Assembly (NCBI RefSeq): GCF_003633685.1
Contig: NZ_RBKT01000001.1
Coordinates: forward strand, 3,782,001 to 3,846,000
Length of the DNA stretch: 64,000 nt
Direction of reading: 5' to 3'
Origin: Micromonospora pisi
Lineage (GTDB): Bacteria > Actinomycetota > Actinomycetes > Mycobacteriales > Micromonosporaceae
In this document: piece by piece, positions 59,027 through 64,000 of the stretch
How the letters are laid out: every line of letters starts with the position of its first letter
Position numbering within the stretch: position 1 is the stretch's first letter
Notes under the pieces: model-generated
What the model was told of the DNA's origin: nothing
The model's input: the letters and a program-made list of their open reading frames with translations, nothing else
The model's database searches: none
Translations under genes and position numbers: made by a program

Positions 59027-60376
59027 TCAGAGGGGGATGCGGTTGGCGCCGGCGAGGAGCTGGACGGCGAGCGGCACCAACGCGGTGGGCAGGGGCGGAT
59101 CGGCGCGCAGGGTGGGGGTCCAGCCGGCGTCCGCGCCCAGGTCCGGGTCGTGGCTGGCGTTGTACGCGTCGAGCAGGCTGGTCGGGCGCGGCCAGCCGTC
59201 GCCGGTACGGACCCAGCTGCCCCGTTCGGTGACGGCGGTGCCGCCCCAGTCGTAGAGCAGGTCCTCGGCGGCGATCCCGCCGGTCAGCGAGAAGTAGTTG
59301 TTCTCCGCGTAGAGGGCGGACTGCACGCCGACGCCGAGTGCGTACTGGAAGTCCGGGCCGGCGAGCTGGTAGTGGTTGTTGTAGAGGTCGACCTGGCCGA
59401 ACCGCACTCGGGGCAGTCGTTGCAGGTCACCTGCGAACAGGTTGTGGTGCAGGGTGACGTTGAGCCGGCCGACGTCCGGGCCGACCGTGTTCGACGAGCC
59501 GATCAGCATCACCTTGTCCCGGCCGGTGAACCGGTTGTAGGAGACGGTGACCCGGCTGGCGGTGTGGGTGATGTCGAGCGACCCGTCGTGCACCTGGTAC
59601 GGCCGTCCGAAGTAGACCGGTTGGGCCGAGTCCGGGTTGTCGCCGTCGGTGAAGGTGCTGTGGTCGACCCAGACGTTCTCGCTGCGGCGTACCGAGAGCT
59701 GGTCGAACTGCGAGTTCCAGTTGCCGGCCTCGCCGTCGGTCGGCGCCCACGCCGGGAAGCAGTCCCGGGCGTCGACAAAGGTGAGGTTGCGGACGATCGA
59801 GTTGCTGGCGGTGTCGAGCATCAGGGTCAGCCCGGTGAGCTTCGCACCCCTCAGCCCGACGATGGTGGTGTTCGGCCCGACGTTGATCTGGGTCTGCCGG
59901 GTCTGGTTGGCGACCGAGCGCACCCGGGCCGCCTCCAGCGGTCCGCTCGGCGCCACCCGTCCCCAGACCGCCGGGTCGTACGCGGCCAGATAGGCGGGCA
60001 GGGTGTATTCCGGGTCGGCGAGGTCGGTGCAGTCCAGCAGCGTTCCGTCGGCGGCTTCGAAACCGTCGATGGAACCTTGGACGTAGATGATTTTCGGGGT
60101 GGCGTTGCTCCGGTTGGTGGCATTGTCGCCACCGAGTGCGGCCACCAGTTCGGCCCGACTGTCGACCACGTGGATCTGGTCGGCACCGGCGGTGGAACCG
60201 CCCGTGGTACCCGGTCCGGCGGCGGCCCAACCGTCGTTCGCCGGCAGCGCCTGCCGGCCCAGCAGACGGGCTCCCCAGGACAGTCGGTCATCGGATCCAC
60301 CTGCGGTGACGGCCGTTGCCGGCACCATCGCGAGCGAGATCCCCACCAGTGCGGCGGTCAACCTGATCAGTCGCAT
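59027..60376 (-). CDS. Secreted pectate lyase-like PL1 enzyme, gene D
   Basis: The 449-residue protein has a signal peptide (LTAALVGISLAMVPATAVTA), no LamG domain, and one PL1 module of another subtype: NVWVDHSTFTDGDNPDSAQP, SLDITHTASRVTVSYNRFTGRDKVMLIG and RLPRVRF (about 319). Two cysteines (LDCTDL, RDCFPAW) may pair. It is first in the direction of transcription and has its own promoter and palindromic operator. GGAGAG precedes the ATG at 60376. Polygalacturonate is the presumed substrate. Confidence 0.88.
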   Translation of the reverse strand: MRLIRLTAALVGISLAMVPATAVTAGGSDDRLSWGARLLGRQALPANDGWAAAGPGTTGGSTAGADQIHVVDSRAELVAALGGDNATNRSNATPKIIYVQGSIDGFEAADGTLLDCTDLADPEYTLPAYLAAYDPAVWGRVAPSGPLEAARVRSVANQTRQTQINVGPNTTIVGLRGAKLTGLTLMLDTASNSIVRNLTFVDARDCFPAWAPTDGEAGNWNSQFDQLSVRRSENVWVDHSTFTDGDNPDSAQPVYFGRPYQVHDGSLDITHTASRVTVSYNRFTGRDKVMLIGSSNTVGPDVGRLNVTLHHNLFAGDLQRLPRVRFGQVDLYNNHYQLAGPDFQYALGVGVQSALYAENNYFSLTGGIAAEDLLYDWGGTAVTERGSWVRTGDGWPRPTSLLDAYNASHDPDLGADAGWTPTLRADPPLPTALVPLAVQLLAGANRIPL

Positions 60377-60407
60377 CTGCACTCTCCGCGTCTGCGTGTG
60401 GGTTACC

Positions 60408-60430
60408 GGTTCCGTAACGCGTACGAAACC
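60408..60430. promoter_or_regulatory. 23-bp palindrome GGTTnCGTA-N5-TACGnAACC, operator candidate of gene D
   Basis: GGTTCCGTA (60408-60416) and TACGAAACC (60422-60430) match at 8 of 9 positions around ACGCG. The site is between the -10 box (60444-60449) and the gene start, where a repressor would block transcription. Confidence 0.55.
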
Positions 60431-60443
60431 TGTTCACAAACAG

Positions 60444-60473
60444 ACGGTAAGTATTCGCAGTCACAAGAGTCAA
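60444..60473 (-). promoter_or_regulatory. Promoter of pectate lyase gene D
   Basis: Minus-strand TTGACT (60468-60473) and TACCGT (60444-60449) are spaced 18 nt within the most AT-rich stretch of the window (60415-60540). Confidence 0.6.
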
Positions 60474-60615
60474 TGTGTTGCGTGTGCAGATATGTTGCAA
60501 AGAATGGGGGCAATATTAATTGCCCCGGCCACCCTTTGGCCGAGAAGAGGGTATTCGGTCCGATTCTTACCGCACGGCTTTCCCCGCGGTTTGCAGTCGG
60601 TTTTCCGTCCGGCGC

Positions 60616-61821
60616 TCAGCCATTGCCCGTCTCCTCGCCCAGCGCCACCCGGTACGGCTTGACCGCCCACGGCACGCCCAACTCGTGCAGCAGCGCGCCC
60701 TCCTCGGCGGCCCGCAGCAACACCCGGTTGACCCCACGGATCGACCACACCCGCTCGGGCGGCTCTCCGCTGCCGACCACCGTCGCCCCACCCAGCAGGG
60801 TCGGCTCCGGCGCGGCGTGGATCGCCTCCACCAGGGCGGTGAAACCGGTGGTCCGCGCCAGCGGCACGAGCAACGGCACCCGGTCAGGGTCGACCCGGTG
60901 GTCGAGCAGGTTCTCCAGCAACCCCACCCGGCCGGAAATCTCCCGTGGCTCCGGGTCGCCCGGCAGCAGCAACCGGTCGGTCGGATACTCCAGCACCGCC
61001 CGTCCCGCCGTACCCCGCACGATCACCTCACCCGGGATGAACTCCTCCCCGGCCAGGGTCACCGCCGCCACCACCGGCAGCCCGGAACCGAGGCTGACCC
61101 GCAGCGACGCGGTGTCGTCCACCTCGATCGGCCGGGTCCGGTACCGCTCCAGCTCGATCGCCACCGGCTCCGCCGCGCCCACGTTCCGCGCCGACGGCAC
61201 GGCCGAGGCCACCGCCAGGCACTGCATCAGCGCGTGCGCCAGCGGGTTGACCAGGGCGCCGTCGAGCACCGGGCGTCCGTCCAGGAACCGCCGGCCGGCC
61301 CACGGGGAGCGGGCGTAGTAGGCGTCGGTCCGTTGCCACGAGGCGACCGTGGCGATACCGGTGACCGTACCGAGCCGACCCTGCGCGATGGCGTCGAGCA
61401 GGGTCGTCAACGCCGTCGAGCCGAGCGCCTGGAACCCCACCTGGACGGCCCGGCCGCTGGCCACCCGCGCCTCGGCGAGACGCCGGTGCTCGGCCAGGGA
61501 GAGCACCGGTGGCTTCTCCAGCAGCAGATCGGCCCCGGACGCGAGCACGTCCAGGGCGATCGGCAGGTGCGTGTGCGGTGGCGTACAGACGACCACCACC
61601 TCCGGCCGAACCGACCGGAGCATCTCCTGGTGGTCGGTGAAGACCCTCGTGCTCGACTCACCGTCCGCGTCCGGCAACGGCTCGACCGGACGTACGTCGA
61701 CCAGGGCGACCAGTTCCAGCCGGCCGGCCGTACGCAGCTGGGCGATCACCTGCCGGTGCCAGCGGCCGTGGCCACTGGCACCGATCAACGCCACCCGCGG
61801 CGGGTCGGACCGGCCGGTCAC
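60616..61821 (-). CDS. Gfo/Idh/MocA family oxidoreductase
   Basis: The 401-residue protein has an N-terminal NAD(P)-binding fold (RVALIGASGHGRWHRQVI), VVVVCTPPHTHLPIALDVLASGADLLLEKPP with the EKP motif, and the C-terminal alpha/beta domain. These enzymes oxidise or reduce sugars or sugar acids. GTGA overlap (GTG 61821) with the upstream mannitol-dehydrogenase-family gene shows they form one operon. The AT-rich pectate lyase D promoter lies beyond its stop. Confidence 0.88.
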   Translation of the reverse strand: MTGRSDPPRVALIGASGHGRWHRQVIAQLRTAGRLELVALVDVRPVEPLPDADGESSTRVFTDHQEMLRSVRPEVVVVCTPPHTHLPIALDVLASGADLLLEKPPVLSLAEHRRLAEARVASGRAVQVGFQALGSTALTTLLDAIAQGRLGTVTGIATVASWQRTDAYYARSPWAGRRFLDGRPVLDGALVNPLAHALMQCLAVASAVPSARNVGAAEPVAIELERYRTRPIEVDDTASLRVSLGSGLPVVAAVTLAGEEFIPGEVIVRGTAGRAVLEYPTDRLLLPGDPEPREISGRVGLLENLLDHRVDPDRVPLLVPLARTTGFTALVEAIHAAPEPTLLGGATVVGSGEPPERVWSIRGVNRVLLRAAEEGALLHELGVPWAVKPYRVALGEETGNG

Positions 61822-63344
61822 GCGGCACCGGCCACGGTCGCCTCGACCCCGTGCCGGTCCAGCGCGGTCAGCCACTCCAGCACCAGTTCGCGGACCACCT
61901 CGTCGTCGGCGAGTGCGGCCGGGAAGACCTCACCCAGCCCGAACAGCGCGTCGGCCACCCCGGTCGGGGTGTCCTTCGCACCGGCCAGCGCCGCCCGGAT
62001 CCGCTGCGCGAGCGGGTCGTCCAGCGGCAGCGCGGCACCGTCGTCGGCGTACCCCTGCACGAACCGCATCCAGGCCGCGATCACCAGCGTGGCGAAGCGT
62101 GGCCGGTGTCCGGCGGCCCGCAGGTCGACCACGGTGTGCAGCACCCGCTGGGGGAGCTTCTGCGAACCGTCCATCGCCACCTGGATGGTCCGGTGCCGGA
62201 TCACCGGGTTGCCGAACCGCTCCAGCACCTGGTCGCCGTAGTCGACCACCGACACCCCGTCCGGCGGGTCGAAGCTCCGCGCCACGTCCTCGGCGATCAT
62301 CCGGCGCAGCACTCCCACCAGGCCCGGGATGGCCAACGCGTCGGCGATCGTGTCCCGCCCGGCGAGCGCACCGAGGTACGCGGTCGCCGAGTGGACCCCG
62401 TTGAGCGCCCGCAGCTTCAACCGCTCCCACGGCCCGGCGTCGCGGGTCAGCACCGCCCCGGCCCGCTCCCAGGCCGGCCGGCCGCCGGGGAACCTGTCCT
62501 CGATCACCCACTGCCGGTACGGCTCCGCCGCGACCGCGGCCAGGTCGGTGACGCCGAGCGCCGCCTGCGCCGCCGCGAGTGTCGCCGGGGTGCTGGCCGG
62601 CACGATCCGGTCCACCATCGTTCCCGGGTAGGTGACGTTCGCCCGCAACCAGTCGGCGATCCGCTCCGCGCGGGCGCCGTCAGCGCCGTTACGGGCCCCC
62701 GTCGACTCCGCCAGCAACGTCAGCGCCTGACCGACCAGGCTGTGCAACCTGGTGCCGTTCGACGGCAGGTTGTCGCAGCTCACCAGGGCCAACGGGCCGG
62801 CGTCGGCGACCGCGCGGGCGAGCAGCCCACGGACCAGCAGACCGGGCACCGTACGTGGGTCGCGGTCGGTGGTCAGGTCGGCGGTCACCTCGGCGTCCGG
62901 ACGCAACCGGCCACTGGCCGGGTCGAGCTGGTACGCCTTCTCGGTCACGGTCAGTGTCACCACGCGGATCGACGGGTCGGCCAGCAGCGCCACGATCGCG
63001 GCCGGGTCGCTCGCGGCGTGCCGTACTCCGGCGAGCGCGCCGACCACCTGGGTCTCGCTGCCTGCGCCGGAGAGCGTGGTGACGCTGAACAGGCAGTCCT
63101 GCGCCACCAGCCGGGTCACCATCTCGGTGCTGCGCGGGGCGACCCCGATGATGCCCCAGTCGCCGCCGGCCCGCGCCACCGCCTGTTCGGTGTAGACCGC
63201 CTGGTGGGCCCGGTGGAACGCACCGAGCCCGAGGTGCACGATGCCGGCGGGCACGGTGCCGGGGCGGACCAGCGGACGGGCCGTCGCCGGCAGCCGGCGC
63301 AGGCTGCCGAGCCCGAGCGGCGACGCGCCGACGGTCACCGCCAT
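61818..63344 (-). CDS. Mannitol dehydrogenase/fructuronate reductase family protein
   Basis: The 508-residue protein has [21 protein letters not shown] (NAD-binding loop of the family), [37 protein letters not shown] and [16 protein letters not shown] with the catalytic lysine and asparagine. In a pectin locus the fructuronate/tagaturonate reductase role (UxuB/UxaB) is more likely than mannitol oxidation; that is inference. It overlaps the enolase-like gene upstream by 10 bp. Confidence 0.88.
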   Translation of the reverse strand: MAVTVGASPLGLGSLRRLPATARPLVRPGTVPAGIVHLGLGAFHRAHQAVYTEQAVARAGGDWGIIGVAPRSTEMVTRLVAQDCLFSVTTLSGAGSETQVVGALAGVRHAASDPAAIVALLADPSIRVVTLTVTEKAYQLDPASGRLRPDAEVTADLTTDRDPRTVPGLLVRGLLARAVADAGPLALVSCDNLPSNGTRLHSLVGQALTLLAESTGARNGADGARAERIADWLRANVTYPGTMVDRIVPASTPATLAAAQAALGVTDLAAVAAEPYRQWVIEDRFPGGRPAWERAGAVLTRDAGPWERLKLRALNGVHSATAYLGALAGRDTIADALAIPGLVGVLRRMIAEDVARSFDPPDGVSVVDYGDQVLERFGNPVIRHRTIQVAMDGSQKLPQRVLHTVVDLRAAGHRPRFATLVIAAWMRFVQGYADDGAALPLDDPLAQRIRAALAGAKDTPTGVADALFGLGEVFPAALADDEVVRELVLEWLTALDRHGVEATVAGAA

Positions 63345-64000
63345 GCCGGGCCGTCCGGGAAGCTGAACTCGGCGATCGAGGCGGGCTTCATGGTGGCGCT
63401 GTAACCGGGCTGCTCGGGCAGGAGGTAACGCCCACCCCGGGTGCGGACCGGGTCGACGAAGTGCTCGTGCAGGTGGTCGACGTACTCGACCATCCGGCCG
63501 TCGAGTGAGGTGCCGACCCGGAGGTAGTCGAAGATCGCCAGGTGTTGGACGTACTCGCAGAGGCCGACTCCACCGGCGTGCGGGCAGATCGGCACCCCGA
63601 ACTTGGCCGCCATCAGGATCACCGAGAGCACCTCGTTGACCCCGCCGATCCGGCACGCGTCGATCTGGCAGACGCCGATCGCCTCGGCCTGGAGCAGTTG
63701 CTTGAAGATGACCCGGTTCGCGGCGACCTCGCCGGTGGCGACCCGGATCGGTGCGACCGCGCGGGCGATCCGGGCATGCCCGAGTACGTCGTCCGCGTGC
63801 GTCGGCTCCTCGATCCAGTAGGGCTCGACCTCGGCCAGCAGCGCCATGTTGGCGATCGCCTCGTCGACGTCCCAGACCTGGTTGGCGTCCATCATCAGCA
63901 GCGCGTCCGGGCCGATCTCGTCCCGGATGATCCTCGCCCGCCGGACGTCGTCCTCGACCGGGCCGCCGACCTTCATCTTCATCGCCCGCCACCCGTCGGC
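63335..64000 (-). CDS. Enolase-superfamily sugar-acid dehydratase (L-fuconate dehydratase-like), 5' end outside window
   Basis: The last 221 residues are present. KMKVGG holds the catalytic lysines, [12 protein letters not shown] and EEPTHADDV and [10 protein letters not shown] the metal ligands, and [16 protein letters not shown] the catalytic histidine. The pattern fits L-fuconate dehydratase of the mandelate racemase branch. The frame is open to base 64000. It leads the operon with the mannitol dehydrogenase-family and Gfo genes and points to deoxy-sugar-acid catabolism alongside pectin. Confidence 0.88.
   Translation of the reverse strand, partial: ADGWRAMKMKVGGPVEDDVRRARIIRDEIGPDALLMMDANQVWDVDEAIANMALLAEVEPYWIEEPTHADDVLGHARIARAVAPIRVATGEVAANRVIFKQLLQAEAIGVCQIDACRIGGVNEVLSVILMAAKFGVPICPHAGGVGLCEYVQHLAIFDYLRVGTSLDGRMVEYVDHLHEHFVDPVRTRGGRYLLPEQPGYSATMKPASIAEFSFPDGPAWR

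Overview
The window looks like chromosomal DNA from a high-GC actinomycete, most likely of the Micromonosporaceae (a Micromonospora-like genome). Pointers are the very high GC, frequent GTG/TTG starts, a conservon-type signalling operon, a Cdc48-like AAA+ ATPase of the Cpa type, an MsiK-type sugar ABC ATPase, and dispersed GGGCCC palindromes at gene ends. The genus call is inference. I see no phage, insertion sequence, CRISPR array or rRNA; there is one tRNA.

Layout. 1-5.3 kb: truncated GNAT acetyltransferase, PaaN-type aldehyde dehydrogenase, two-domain GNAT protein, and a threonine-synthase-like gene behind a SAM-I riboswitch. 5.5-9.2 kb: ABC permease plus a hydrolase/ABC-ATPase fusion. 9.7-18.5 kb: conservon (sensor kinase, roadblock, DUF742, GTPase) extended by an extra membrane sensor, an unknown protein and a double-AAA ATPase. 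18.5-24.5 kb: acyltransferase, GNAT, PP2C-like phosphatase, small proteins, a second ABC exporter. 24.6-28.6 kb: amino-sugar unit (DeoR regulator divergent from SIS, ROK kinase and NagA). 28.7-37 kb: APC permease, PAP2 phosphatase, DUF4032 kinase-like protein, TetR regulator, RCK/channel protein, Pyr_excise-like protein and a CrtU-like flavoprotein. 37-45.3 kb: a tiny ORF with its own terminator, HNH endonuclease, MpaB-like oxygenase, leaderless HTH gene, VWA pair, RNA ligase, ASCH protein, tRNA-Thr and MsiK. 45.4-52.7 kb: RecD2 helicase, epoxide hydrolase with divergent WYL regulator, GNAT, lipoprotein, ECF sigma factor with partner. 52.8-64 kb: pectin locus of four secreted PL1 pectate lyase genes, then a sugar-acid operon (Gfo/Idh/MocA, mannitol-dehydrogenase/fructuronate-reductase family, fuconate-dehydratase-like enolase) running off the edge.

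How it works together. The pectate lyases would cut polygalacturonan outside the cell and the adjacent dehydrogenase/dehydratase operon would process sugar acids inside; the MsiK ATPase could energise sugar importers encoded elsewhere. The amino-sugar unit recycles N-acetylhexosamine. The conservon is a membrane-sensing GTPase switch. Two features recur across the window: start codons 6-7 nt after a -10-like hexamer (apparent leaderless transcripts), and five GGGCCC-type palindromes that sit at gene ends like portable bidirectional terminators. Coordinates were read by eye; no similarity search or folding program was run.
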